From Rhodospirillaceae bacterium (GTDB lineage: Bacteria; Pseudomonadota; Alphaproteobacteria; Bin65): 64,000 nucleotides of DNA. The notes beneath the pieces are model-generated. The model was given only the letters and a program-made list of their open reading frames with translations. It was not told the DNA's origin and did not search any database. The stretch lies in assembly GCA_028819475.1 (NCBI GenBank), contig JAPPLJ010000023.1:1-64000 (forward strand). The letters are read 5' to 3'. Numbering within the stretch: the first letter of the stretch is position 1; each line of letters begins with the position of its first letter. Positions 26,311 to 34,917 of the stretch are shown here, one piece after another. Both the position numbers and the translations under genes were made by a program.

Positions 26311-27333
26311 TCAGAACGTCGCAACGATCTTGCCGAACACGTCGCGGTTGCGGAGGCGTTCGATAGCGGCCGGGAAGTCCGCCAGGGCGATCTCGCTGTC
26401 GATGACGGGCAGGAGGCCGGCCGCCATCTTGTCCAGGCTCTCCCGGCAGTTGCGAACCGACGAGCCGAACGAGCCGATGATCCTGAGCTGCTGCTGGAAC
26501 AGCGCATAGAGGTTGGTCGGCGCCGAGATGCCGCTGGTCGAGCCGCAGGTCACCAGCCGGCCGCCGCGCTTCAGCGAAAGCAGGCTGCCGGGCCAGGTGT
26601 CCGGCCCGACATGCTCGAACACGACGTCGACGCCCTGCCGGCCGGTCAGCCGCCGGACCCGGCCCTCGAAGCGCTCTTCGCGATAGTCGATGACATGATC
26701 GGCGCTGAGCGCGGCGGCCTTCTCGGCCTTGTCCGCGCTGCCGACCGTCGTGATGACCGTGCAGCCGATCGCCTTCGCCATGCGGATCGCGGTCGAGCCG
26801 ATGCCGCTGCCGCCGGCGTGGACCAGGATGGTCTCGCCCGGCTCCAGCTGCGCGTTGTCGAACAGCATGTGCTGCACCGTGGCGAAGGTGACGGTCGTGC
26901 AGGCCGCCTGCACTGCGCTCACGCCGTCCGGGACCTTCAGCACCCGCGCCGCCGGGGCGACGAGCCGTTCGCGGGCCAGCCCGTCGACATGGAAGCCCAT
27001 GATGCCGCCGATTTCCTCGCACAGGTTTTCCTGCCCGGCCCTGCAGCGCCGGCAGGCGCCGCAGAACAGTCCCGGATAGACGATGGCGAGATCGCCGGGC
27101 CGGACATGATCGACGCCGGGCCCGACCGCCTCGACGACGCCCGAGCCCTCGACGCCGACGATCAGCGGCAGCGCCCGCTTGGCGAAGGCCATGCCGCGCA
27201 CGCCGAACAGGTCGATATGGTTGAGCGACAGGGCCTGCATGCGCAGCAGCACCTCGCCGTCGCCGGGCGGCGGCGGATCGGCGACCTCGTCGAAGCTCAA
27301 CTGCTCTTCCTCGATCAGGCGCAGGGCACGCAT
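26311..27333 (-). CDS. Zinc-type alcohol dehydrogenase / quinone oxidoreductase
   Basis: 340 residues. The GroES-like N-terminal half holds the structural-zinc Cys set CGACRRCRAGQENLC (residues about 95-110). The Rossmann half has VHAGGSGIGSTAIRMAK for NAD(P) binding. The ATG at 27333 follows GAGGA. The frame continues much further upstream over the recombinase gene, but that part is not coding. It lies between the catabolic island and the recombinases. Substrate unknown. Confidence 0.85.
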   Translation of the reverse strand: MRALRLIEEEQLSFDEVADPPPPGDGEVLLRMQALSLNHIDLFGVRGMAFAKRALPLIVGVEGSGVVEAVGPGVDHVRPGDLAIVYPGLFCGACRRCRAGQENLCEEIGGIMGFHVDGLARERLVAPAARVLKVPDGVSAVQAACTTVTFATVQHMLFDNAQLEPGETILVHAGGSGIGSTAIRMAKAIGCTVITTVGSADKAEKAAALSADHVIDYREERFEGRVRRLTGRQGVDVVFEHVGPDTWPGSLLSLKRGGRLVTCGSTSGISAPTNLYALFQQQLRIIGSFGSSVRNCRESLDKMAAGLLPVIDSEIALADFPAAIERLRNRDVFGKIVATF

Positions 27334-27404
27334 CCGTATTCCTCTAATGGTGGACCGGTCGTGGATGTGGCGGCGACCCGACGGACGGGCAATGGCTGCA
27401 ATTG

Positions 27405-28691
27405 TCACGAGGCCGGGACGAGATCGGCCCGGTCGATCTTCTGCCGGATCATCGCGTCGACCGCCGACTCGGAGATATGGCCGTAATGGAGTTCCGTGGT
27501 CATGCTGGAATAGTGGCCGAGCTGCCGCGCCACCACCGCCGGCGGCACGCCGCCGGCGGTCAGGAAGCTCGCATAGGAACTGCGCAGGGCCCGGAAGGTG
27601 ACCGGCTCCGGCCAGCGGATGCGGTGTAGTTCCTTCCTCAGCTGGTTGCCGGCGCGCTGCACGGTCCAGGGCGCCCCAAGCGGATTGCGGAACACCGGCG
27701 CGCCGTGGGCCTTGCCCTCCGCATGGCCGGCGAAGAATGCCGTGCCGCGGCTTGTCAGCGCGACCCCGCGGGCGGTCCGCTTCTTCGTGTCGATGACGAC
27801 GATCTTGCGATGGTCGGCCAGGACCCGCTCCGGGGTCAGGCCGACGATCTCGCCGATGCGGGCGCCCGAGTGCCAGACCGCCTCGACCAGATGGCGCACC
27901 GGCGGATCGAGCGCACCGATCAGCATCTCGATCTCTTCGGGCTCGAATACCGGCGGCCGGTAGCGGCCGAGGTATGGGAGAAGCCGGACGCCGCGCCAGC
28001 CGATCGAGGAGTCGATCAGGCCGTGCAGATGGGCATGGTCGAGCGCGTTCTTGAGCGCCACCAGGTGATTGTCGGCCGTCTTCCTGCGCCTCCGGATCGC
28101 CTCGAACAGTGCGCTGCCGGTCTCGACTTCGCTGATATGCGGGAAGCGGACGGCAGAGTCCCAGGCCGGTGTCGCGGCGATCCGGTCGCGCCACCGGACG
28201 ATGTCCCGCTGCTCGAGCTGGGCGAGCGGCAGGGACCCGAGCTCCGCACCGAGATAGCGCCGGTAGGTCGTGCGGTAGGGATTAAGCGGCAGACCGGCCC
28301 TGCGGCGCCACTCCAGCCAGTCCCAGAAGGCGTGACGCACCGTATAGGCGCCGCCTGCCTCGGGCGGCGCCAGAGGGGGATGCCGGTGCCGCCGCCAGTC
28401 CCGGCCGGTGGCCTGGGCTTCGGCGCACCACAGCTTGACCCGGCCCAGCGCCTGGTCGAAGGTCAGGCGCTCGAGGCCGGGCCGGTCGCAGGGCGAGTCG
28501 GCGGCGACGCCGACGATCTTCCTGCGCCTCGCGCCGTCCGGCCACTGGAATCGGGCGTGCCAGGTCCAGGCGCCCCGCTTGGCGAAGCCGATCGACCGGT
28601 GACTGGCGAAGGTGAGCCAATAGGGATCGGGGCGCGCGGCGAGTTTCCGCCGGACCGCGCGGTCCGCGATATCGAACTGTTCTTCTCTCAT
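27405..28691 (-). CDS. Tyrosine recombinase A (divergent pair)
   Basis: 428 residues. An N-terminal arm-like domain (PYWLTFASHRSIGF, WHARFQWPDG) is followed by a SAM-like core-binding part and a catalytic domain with Arg in HSGARIGEIVGL, FRALRSSYAS where most enzymes have HxLR, the LGHYSSMTT segment, and the Tyr in LHYGHIS. The first box-II His is therefore changed to Arg, which may weaken catalysis. The gene starts 21 bases from the start of recombinase B on the opposite strand, and their N-terminal domains are related. Confidence 0.8.
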   Translation of the reverse strand: MREEQFDIADRAVRRKLAARPDPYWLTFASHRSIGFAKRGAWTWHARFQWPDGARRRKIVGVAADSPCDRPGLERLTFDQALGRVKLWCAEAQATGRDWRRHRHPPLAPPEAGGAYTVRHAFWDWLEWRRRAGLPLNPYRTTYRRYLGAELGSLPLAQLEQRDIVRWRDRIAATPAWDSAVRFPHISEVETGSALFEAIRRRRKTADNHLVALKNALDHAHLHGLIDSSIGWRGVRLLPYLGRYRPPVFEPEEIEMLIGALDPPVRHLVEAVWHSGARIGEIVGLTPERVLADHRKIVVIDTKKRTARGVALTSRGTAFFAGHAEGKAHGAPVFRNPLGAPWTVQRAGNQLRKELHRIRWPEPVTFRALRSSYASFLTAGGVPPAVVARQLGHYSSMTTELHYGHISESAVDAMIRQKIDRADLVPAS

Positions 28692-28712
28692 GCCGCAGAC
28701 GCTCTCCTCCCG

Positions 28713-29984
28713 GTGACCAAACGGCACGCTTCTCCGGCTCCGCGCGGCAGGCGCGTGCGCACCGCTGCGGTCGATCTCTCCGATCCCTGGGAGATCGACT
28801 CGCTGCCGCCCCGGACCGAACCCTACTGGATGGCGCTCGGCCGCGGCCGCGCCCTTGGCCTCTCGATCTGCACCGGGACCGGGCGTCCGCTGAAATGGCA
28901 TGCCCGCCTCCGCCTGAAGGACGGCGGCGGCTACCGCAAGAAACGACTCGGCCCCTACGGCTTCCTGTCGCACGAAGACGCGACCTGGCTGGCCCGGCGC
29001 TGGTTCGAAAAAGAGGCCGCATCCGCCGTTCCGGAAGACCGGCCCGAACCGGCCTTCCGGCTCCTGGACGTTCCGTCGGGCGACGATGCCTACAGGGTTG
29101 CCCACGCCCTCAACGACTATCTCCGCCGCCATGCACCCTCGGGCCGAACGTCGAGGAACGAGTTCAACATCGCGAAGCGGGTCGCCCGCCATCTCGGCGC
29201 TGTCCCGCTGTGCAATCTCCGGGCCGAAGACATCGCGCGCTGGCTGTCGACGGCGCTCGCCAAACCGGCGCAGACGAAGCGTAACCAGGACCTTCATCCG
29301 CTCGAGCGGGTGCGCCGGCGCAAGGCGACCCTCAACCGCCAGCTCGCCCTGCTGCGCGCCGCGCTCACCCTCGCCTTCGTCAACCGCCGGATCGACTCGG
29401 ACGCCGAATGGCGCCGGGTCGGCTACTTCCGGCACGCCCAGGCCCCGGCGCCGAAGGCGATCTCCCCGGAGGCCATCGACGTCCTGCGCGGCAACGCCCC
29501 GCCGGAACTGCGGCGGTTGATCGACGCTGCGCTCCATACCGGATGCCGGTTCGGCGAACTGTCCAACCTTCGCTGCCGGGACCTGATCGCAGCGACACGC
29601 AAGCTCGTCGTGCCGCCGGCCAAACGCAGCCCGGGCCGCACCGTCGTCCTGTCCGAAGCCGGATGGCGGTTCCTGGAGGCGCTCAGGGTCAACCGGGCAG
29701 AGGACGACTGGCTGGTCCGGCGCGCCGACGGCCGCAAATGGACCCGCTCCACCATGTGGGGACAGCTCTACGCCGCGGCGCAACAAGACGAACGCACCAG
29801 GGGGATCAGCTTCCACAGGCTGCGCCATACCTACGCCACCCGGATCCGCGACGCCGGCATGCCGCTCCAGTTGATCGCCCGCCAGCTCGGCCACAAGTGG
29901 CTGCGCACCACCGAGCACTACTATGTCGGCGTCGACCGGGAGATCGCCGATGAGGTCATCCGCAAGGTGCTGTCGGAACTCTAG
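28713..29984 (+). CDS. Tyrosine recombinase B (divergent pair)
   Basis: 423 residues from GTG 28713; the exact start is uncertain because the frame is open far upstream and no strong ribosome site is seen. The catalytic set is complete: Arg in HTGCRFGELSNL, HRLRHTYAT, LGHKWLRTTEHYY with the Tyr nucleophile. The N-terminal part (EPYWMALGRGRALGLS, KWHARLRLKDG) parallels recombinase A. It probably integrates or inverts a DNA segment, perhaps together with A. Confidence 0.8.
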   Translation: MTKRHASPAPRGRRVRTAAVDLSDPWEIDSLPPRTEPYWMALGRGRALGLSICTGTGRPLKWHARLRLKDGGGYRKKRLGPYGFLSHEDATWLARRWFEKEAASAVPEDRPEPAFRLLDVPSGDDAYRVAHALNDYLRRHAPSGRTSRNEFNIAKRVARHLGAVPLCNLRAEDIARWLSTALAKPAQTKRNQDLHPLERVRRRKATLNRQLALLRAALTLAFVNRRIDSDAEWRRVGYFRHAQAPAPKAISPEAIDVLRGNAPPELRRLIDAALHTGCRFGELSNLRCRDLIAATRKLVVPPAKRSPGRTVVLSEAGWRFLEALRVNRAEDDWLVRRADGRKWTRSTMWGQLYAAAQQDERTRGISFHRLRHTYATRIRDAGMPLQLIARQLGHKWLRTTEHYYVGVDREIADEVIRKVLSEL

Positions 29985-30247
29985 CCGCCGGCACCCGGAC
30001 GGGTCAGATCCCTGAGCGGCACATCCGAGGCGGCGGCACGCCCGCTGCGCATCCGGGGACATCCAGACCGACGGTTCGGAACCGATTATTGTCAATTCAT
30101 TCTATTCAGACTGAATTGATTGCTGCTCGTCCCCGATTGCCATCGGGACTGCCGCCAGCTCTTCCCGCCCTTCCGTCGGGAACTGCCCTGGGGTCCGATC
30201 GGATACCTTGTCGACGCAGGCCGGCAGTCAGCGAACTCCCACTAGAT

Positions 30248-30470
30248 TCAGCCCCGTGCTGCGGCGCGGGCTTCGCGGTGGCGCTCCCAGCGCGGCTGGC
30301 GGCAGATGTTGCCGAGGAACTCCAGCACCGTGTGCGCGGCGAGGTAGGAAGTGACGCCGGTCCCGACGTCCAGGGTCGGATTGACCTCGACGAGATCGAG
30401 CCTGCCACGGTGCAGTGCTCGGCGATGGCGGCGAGGGTGTCGCGGTTCGGCGGGGGCGGGCCGAGCTGCG
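30248..30470 (-). pseudogene. C-terminal remnant of an agmatinase/arginase-family gene
   Basis: The frame RDTLAAIAEHCTVAG shifts by one base into LDLVEVNPTLDVGTGV, SYLAAHTVLEFLG and QPRW, the typical ending of ureohydrolases. Adding one C near 30408 joins them. Metal-binding and catalytic parts upstream are gone, replaced by the G-rich repeat. It is a dead fragment cut by insertion of the neighbouring element. Confidence 0.65.
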
Positions 30471-30489
30471 GGGCCGGGGCGCTGCAGGG

Positions 30490-30800
30490 GCGGGCAAGAA
30501 TTACCCAAAGTTTGGGTATTTTGGGTTCGGCGCGCCGGCGACGGCGCACCAGGTTTGGGGCGGGGCGGGGTTGGGGTCGGGCGGAATTCCCAAAGTTTGG
30601 GAAATCTCCCGGCCTTTGCGGGTGGCCGGGCGGGGGGCTGCCTGTTCGCCCGTCAAATTGGCGGAATCCTGGGTGCGGGATTGGGTCGGGGACAGTGCGC
30701 CAAGTCGGGACGCGGGCGGGGGTCAATTTCCCACGGAGCGCCGCCCGGCCCGGAACCGCAATCCGGCCCTCTCACAGCGCAGCCAGCCTTTTCCCGACGC
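30490..30800 (+). repeat. G-rich hairpin repeat, copy A
   Basis: Contains hairpin 1 (TACCCAAA-G-TTTGGGTA, 30502-30518), hairpin 2 (TTCCCAAA-G-TTTGGGAA, 30587-30603) and a conserved block starting GGGGGTCAATTTCCCAC at 30718. It aligns with 33200-33520 (copy B), where hairpin 1 has different bases that still pair. Confidence 0.65.
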
Positions 30801-31015
30801 CCAGTCCCGGCCGATCGGACCGCCGCGCCCTTGGTCGCGGACGCCGGCGCCCCGTTTTCGGGCACAGAGAGAGGAGGTCCAGCCTGCCGGCGGAGTGAGG
30901 CCGGCGCCCGGTGAGGGCAACCGCGCCGCGTTCCCGTCCTTCCGGAACACCAGATGGCCGACCCCGACACGATCTCCGCCGACTACGCGCTGTGCCCGAG
31001 CGAATTCGCCGAGTC

Positions 31016-31442
31016 CTAGGTGGTGGGTAAGTATGAAACTCGTTTCTTGTAGGGCCTGCGTGGGCCGGGCTTCGGGGCAGCGTCCTTGATCAACCGCTTA
31101 AGGTGGACGCCGATCTCCTTGAGGTCCTCCCGCGGCACCCGCGACAGCGCGACCTCGAGCGGGTTGTCGACCACGTCTTCGTTCTTGTAGAGCCCCTTGA
31201 GGCGCGAGATCAGGTCGATGATCTTGCTCTGGTCGATGAAGCCGAAGTTCCAGGATCCGGAGTTCTCGTTGAAATTCAGCCGAATCAGCGCGCCGGTCGG
31301 CGCCCCCGGCCAATTCTCCGGCGCCTTTACCGTCTTGGCCCTCGAACATGTCGGCATGCCGGACGTTGAGCACCCCCTGAAGCCGCTCCACCATCGTCTC
31401 AACATCCGCCGACGAACTTGTGCGGCCGACAAGATCCGACAT
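31016..31442 (-). pseudogene. Small protein of the repeat-flanked operon, frameshifted
   Basis: The N-terminal part (MSDLVGRTSSSADVETMVER, LNVRHADMFEG) and the C-terminal part (APTGALIRLNFNENSGSW, IIDLISRLKGLYKNEDVVDN) are both protein-like but lie in different frames; the shift falls near 31335. Together they would give about 140 residues with an N-terminal helix and a Lys/Arg-rich tail, perhaps nucleic-acid binding. It starts 8 bases after the stop of the 31450 gene. Family unknown. A sequencing error at the shift is possible. Confidence 0.5.
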
Positions 31443-31449
31443 CAGGCCG

Positions 31450-32355
31450 TCAAGGTCGGTACGCTGGTCCGTGGCTGAATATCTCCGCCATACCCAGGGC
31501 GCGATCGAGCCGCGCCCGGGTGGCGCCCTCAGGGCCGGCCTCCCAAAGCCCGGCGATCTCGCGCCAGGTCATCCCCTCCGCCTTGAGCCCGTAAGCCCGG
31601 ACGAAACGCTCGATCAGCGACGTCTCGGCCGCCGAAAACGGCACCAGGCGCTCGCCGAAGCGATCGAACATGTCGTCGACCAGAAAATTGGAAATGTTGT
31701 CGTCGTGCCGGGCATGGGCCCGCCGCCGGCCTTCCCGCCGGTCCGCAGTCGCGCCGCCCAGCTCGTTCTTGTTGCCCGCTGGCGCCCCGAACCACGGAAG
31801 CATCATCGCCAGCCGTAACGCATAGCAGGTCGAGATCCGCATCGGACGCTTCAAATCGGTCTCGGTCCGATCCGCCTTCCTCTTGTTCACCTGCCTCGTA
31901 TATAGCGCCGGCACTCGCACCCGCAGATACTCGTCCGGCCAGACGTACTGGCACTGCCGCCACAACTCCACCTCGTCCAGCGCAAGCAACACATCGAGGT
32001 CGTCGCAGGCCTCCGCATAGCCGTCTTCGCCATACTCCGTCGAAGCCAGCCCCATCGCCGCCGTCACCGAGGCCGCATACACCGGCTTTCCGAAACTGCG
32101 GTGGCCGCCCAGCCGGCGCAAACGGAACGGCAGGAGACGGACCGCCCCGGGCTGGCCCTGGAGAAGATCGACCCGGTGCTCCTTCCGCATGATGCGATGG
32201 CGCCGGTGAAGCTGCCGCAACACAGCCCCGGCCGCGTCCGGAGAAAAAACCAGACCCTCCACCCGGCCCGGGAACCAGGCGCCCGAACCCGAACCCGACC
32301 GCGGGTCGCTCTCCGCAACCTCCGTCACAACCGACCAGGGCAGAACCGAACTCAA
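31450..32355 (-). CDS. Unknown protein of the repeat-flanked operon
   Basis: 301 residues with no family I recognise. The central part (WPDEYLRVRVPALYT, RISTCYALRLAMMLPWFG) and the C-terminal part (FGERLVPFSAAETSLIERFV, EGMTWREIAGLWEAG, a possible helix-turn-helix) look like a folded soluble protein. It begins at TTG that overlaps the stop of the ribbon-helix-helix gene (TTGA), so it is coupled to it. Operon position and flanking repeats suggest a replication or maintenance role, but this is inference. Confidence 0.55.
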   Translation of the reverse strand: MSSVLPWSVVTEVAESDPRSGSGSGAWFPGRVEGLVFSPDAAGAVLRQLHRRHRIMRKEHRVDLLQGQPGAVRLLPFRLRRLGGHRSFGKPVYAASVTAAMGLASTEYGEDGYAEACDDLDVLLALDEVELWRQCQYVWPDEYLRVRVPALYTRQVNKRKADRTETDLKRPMRISTCYALRLAMMLPWFGAPAGNKNELGGATADRREGRRRAHARHDDNISNFLVDDMFDRFGERLVPFSAAETSLIERFVRAYGLKAEGMTWREIAGLWEAGPEGATRARLDRALGMAEIFSHGPAYRP

Positions 32356-32624
32356 CGCCCGCCCCCGATCAACGCATCCCGCCGCACCTGAGCCTCCCGG
32401 GCCTCACGCTGCAAACGAGCCGTCCGCGCATCCTGGCCCTCCTCCAAAACGGACAATTTGTCCGTTTTCGACGATGCCGAAAATCTCTTCAAGTGACGAT
32501 CCACCACCGCCTCAACCACCGCCGACTTCGTCACCCCAAACCGGAACGCCGCCGCCTCGACACGCGATACCAGCCCCTCCGAAAGCGTCAGATAAACCCG
32601 GGCCTTCTCAGCGCTGATCGCCAT
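32352..32624 (-). CDS. Ribbon-helix-helix (CopG/Arc-like) DNA-binding protein
   Basis: 90 residues. The N-terminal part KARVYLTLSEGLVSRVEAAA then FGVTKSAVVEAVVDRHL has one beta-strand and two helices, the RHH pattern of plasmid copy-control and antitoxin repressors. The tail is charged and helical. The ATG at 32624 follows GGGAGA; a TTG six bases upstream is the alternative. Direct repeats at 32643-32671 lie just upstream and probably form its own operator. Confidence 0.7.
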   Translation of the reverse strand: MAISAEKARVYLTLSEGLVSRVEAAAFRFGVTKSAVVEAVVDRHLKRFSASSKTDKLSVLEEGQDARTARLQREAREAQVRRDALIGGGR

Positions 32625-32642
32625 CCCCAATCTCCCGTCCCC

Positions 32643-32671
32643 GGGGTGTCACACCTATGGGGTGTCACACC
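32643..32671. promoter_or_regulatory. Two 13-bp direct repeats, likely RHH-protein operator
   Basis: GGGGTGTCACACC occurs at 32643-32655 and 32659-32671, a 16-base period. Each copy is itself nearly palindromic. The site lies 19-47 bases before the start of the ribbon-helix-helix gene, a usual place for autoregulation. Confidence 0.6.
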
Positions 32672-34581
32672 CTGGAACCTCCGCGCGCGAGGCCGTCCCG
32701 AAGAGGGATGCGGGGAGACCATGGGTCCCTCCGCTGGAAAATCCGAATTCCGGCATCCCCCCGCCCGGCGCCGGTTTCGCTGGTCCCATTTTGGCCTTTT
32801 CCCCACCGTGAGCGGCGGCAGTGCCGCGGTCCATATGCGCGCTAATGGGGCTTATCGCTCATTTGTCAAGCCTGCCGACCGCGCGGCGCGCCTTCATTTC
32901 GCGCCGCGAAGCCGCTCCCCTCGCCCTCCTCGCCCTATTCAGCCCTACAGGCGTGGGGACAGTGTGAGTTAGAGGCGGGGGCAGCGTGGGGATGAGCGGG
33001 GCGAGCGGGTTGAGCGTGGGTTGAGGCGGTGGCGGGGCGGATGTGGGTGGGGATGAGGCGGCGTTTTCAGGGGATGGGGACTGGATTGGTGGGGAGGTTT
33101 GACCGGGCCGGCCACGGATGGGCGGGGGGTGGGTGGGATCGACCGGACCGGATCGGCGGGCGGGACCGGGATGGGGCGGGGCTGCGGCCGAGCTGCAGGC
33201 GGACGAGGCGAAAATAGTTCCAAATTGGAACTATTTTTGGTTTGGGGCGTGGCGTAGATTGTGGACTTGGCGGGTTTGGGGGTGGCCGGCGGGCGGGTTC
33301 GGTTTCGGGCCGGAGGCGAGGCGGGCCGACCGGATCGGCGCGGGGCGGGACAGAAATTCCCCTCGATCTGGGGAATTTTGGTTACCGCGACCGGGCCGGG
33401 GGACGGTGCGCTAGGTTGGGGCGCGGGTGGGGGTCAATTTCCCACAGAGCGCCGCCCAGCCCGGAACCACATTCCGGCCTTCTCGCAGCACAGTCGACCT
33501 CTTCCCGGCTCAGTCGGAGTCTGGCGTGCGGTGTCCATGGCCCCACCCCACCCCGATTCGGCCGCCCGCGCGAGGCCCGGGAAGGGAGACGCGGGGAGAC
33601 CATGGGTCCCTCCCACGACCAAACCGAAATCGGGATCGCCCCCCGCCGATCGCCGGCCAAATGGTCCCATATTCGGGTTTTCGCCATCGGGGATGCCGGC
33701 TTGGTGCAGTCCGCCCGGTTTCGGTGGCGTCGCCGGGGTGGCAGCGGGCGGAATCGGGGCGGATCGGTCTGGGACGGGCGGTCCTGCCGGTGCTGTCGCC
33801 GCCTTCGCGGTCGATAGCTCGTGCCGTGACCCACGATCGAGGCTAGAGCGGCCGTCACGCGGTGGGAGATCGGGGGTTGGCGGGCGGATCGGGCCGGTTT
33901 GTGCGTCGCCTGCACCGAACCGGGAGGGCGGACCGGCCGTCAACGGTGCGCCGGGCGTGCCAGCGGCGGCGCAGGACGGCCGGAACGGCGTTCCGACAGT
34001 GGAAGATACCCTCGAAACCCCGCACGGCGGCTCAGCGGCGCTGAATCGGGGCGCTGGCGCGGTCCTGTGGCACTGGGCCGGAGGAGCTGATCGACCGGGG
34101 TAGGGGAAGCGCGCCCCGGCAGAGCCGAGTTCGGCTACGGAAGCCGCCCGAAGGCTCCACCGCGGTTCATGCTCGCCAACCGGGACCGGCGGCACCGGTC
34201 GCGGCGGCGCGTATGTTGTCGGGACGCGGGCCGGATGAAGCACGGTCCGACCGGCGCGTCAATGCCCTACCCCACCCCGCAGCGGAGGCGCCCGAGCCGG
34301 GGCCGGGTGTCGGTCGGGAAGCGGACCAGGGCCGGGCGCAAATCGGCGCAAACCAGCAGAAAACCGCCGAATTTGGACTCCTTTCAGTGGTTCTCGTCGC
34401 CTTCGCGGCCGATTGCCTGTGCCGTTGTCCGCGAGCGCGGCCAGAGCAGCGCCGGAAAAGGAAGGGGCGACCGGAGCTGCCCAATTCTCTACCCTACCCC
34501 ATCCAGATACGAGGGGCAGTTCTCGATAAGTGGCGTGGGTGTGCCGTCGATGACGGTCTTGGGGTGCTGGCCGTCGAAGGT
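32672..34581. other. G-rich repeat region without clear genes
   Basis: Holds copy B of the hairpin repeat (33181-33520) and two related blocks. One block is near 32690-32800 and again at 33580-33680, both with GGGAGACCATGGGTCCCTC and a later TGGTCCCAT. The other is near 33800-33850 and again at 34400-34450 (CCTTCGCGG...TGCCGT). Frames are long only because stop codons are rare in this base composition. Confidence 0.55.
33181..33520 (+). repeat. G-rich hairpin repeat, copy B
   Basis: Hairpin 1 is AAAATAGTTCCAA-A-TTGGAACTATTTT (33211-33237), perfectly paired. Hairpin 2 is AAATTCCCC / GGGGAATTT (33354-33378) with a 7-base loop. The block GGGGGTCAATTTCCCAC near 33429 continues about 80 bases in common with copy A. 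Confidence 0.7.
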
Positions 34582-34728
34582 TCACCGGGCGCGGCCGGCA
34601 GCGGCTTCACGGCGCAGCACCGCCAGCACGGCGGCGGTCGCGGCCGAGTCGAGCGTCCAGAGATTGATGACCCGGTGATGATCGGCCGGATCGTGCAGTT
34701 CGAGGCAGAGGCCGTCCCGCCGCTTCAT
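34582..34728 (-). CDS. Small protein, third gene of an integrase operon
   Basis: 48 residues, starting MKRRDGLCLELHDPADHHRV and containing NLWTLDSAATAAVLAVL. Its ATG overlaps the stop of the gene before it (ATGA), which supports real translation despite the short length. Family unknown. It may be an excisionase-type helper or an unrelated cargo gene. Confidence 0.5.
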   Translation of the reverse strand: MKRRDGLCLELHDPADHHRVINLWTLDSAATAAVLAVLRREAAAGRAR

Positions 34729-34901
34729 CGGGCCGGCTCCAGTCTGGCGTTGATCGCCTTGATCTGCGCCAGTGCATCGGCTGTCGCTTCGGCCGTGTCG
34801 GCATGGTGCGCGACCGTGGCGAGCGCCACGATGCGGTGCGCATCGGGCAGGGTATGGCCGAGGGCGACCTGTTCGGCGACGCGGTTTCGAGTGCGCTGCA
34901 T
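34725..34901 (-). CDS. Small helical protein behind an integrase
   Basis: 58 residues from MQRTRNRVAEQVALGHTLPD, mostly helical, with HRIVALATVAHHADTAEATA. It lies 16 bases after the integrase stop and overlaps the next gene by ATGA. Its size and place fit a recombination directionality factor, but no winged-helix motif is clear. Confidence 0.5.
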   Translation of the reverse strand: MQRTRNRVAEQVALGHTLPDAHRIVALATVAHHADTAEATADALAQIKAINARLEPAR

Positions 34902-34917
34902 GGGGATTCCCTTCGGT

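Larger units (their letters stand above)
29985..31015. other. G-rich noncoding region with remnants and hairpins
   Basis: After recombinase B there is an AT-rich spot (30085-30120), the agmatinase scrap (30248-30470), then a G-rich strand with two hairpins and the conserved block described as repeat copy A. A 21-codon frame at 30954 (MADPDTISADYALC...) looks like the start of a cut-off gene. Long G-rich frames here have no protein-like composition. Confidence 0.5.

Noticed and set aside
26311-28194. 627-codon oxidoreductase with N-terminal extension
   Set aside because: The extension is antisense-frame noise over recombinase A; MRALRLIEEE at 27333 is the natural start with GAGGA upstream.
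27405-30095. 896-codon frame as one large recombinase protein
   Set aside because: The first 468 codons are antisense to recombinase B; a start at 28691 gives a normal-length enzyme.
30089-30898. 269-codon plus-strand frame in the G-rich region
   Set aside because: Runs across the hairpins and the agmatinase remnant; rich in Arg, Gly, Pro and Ala with no fold-like pattern.
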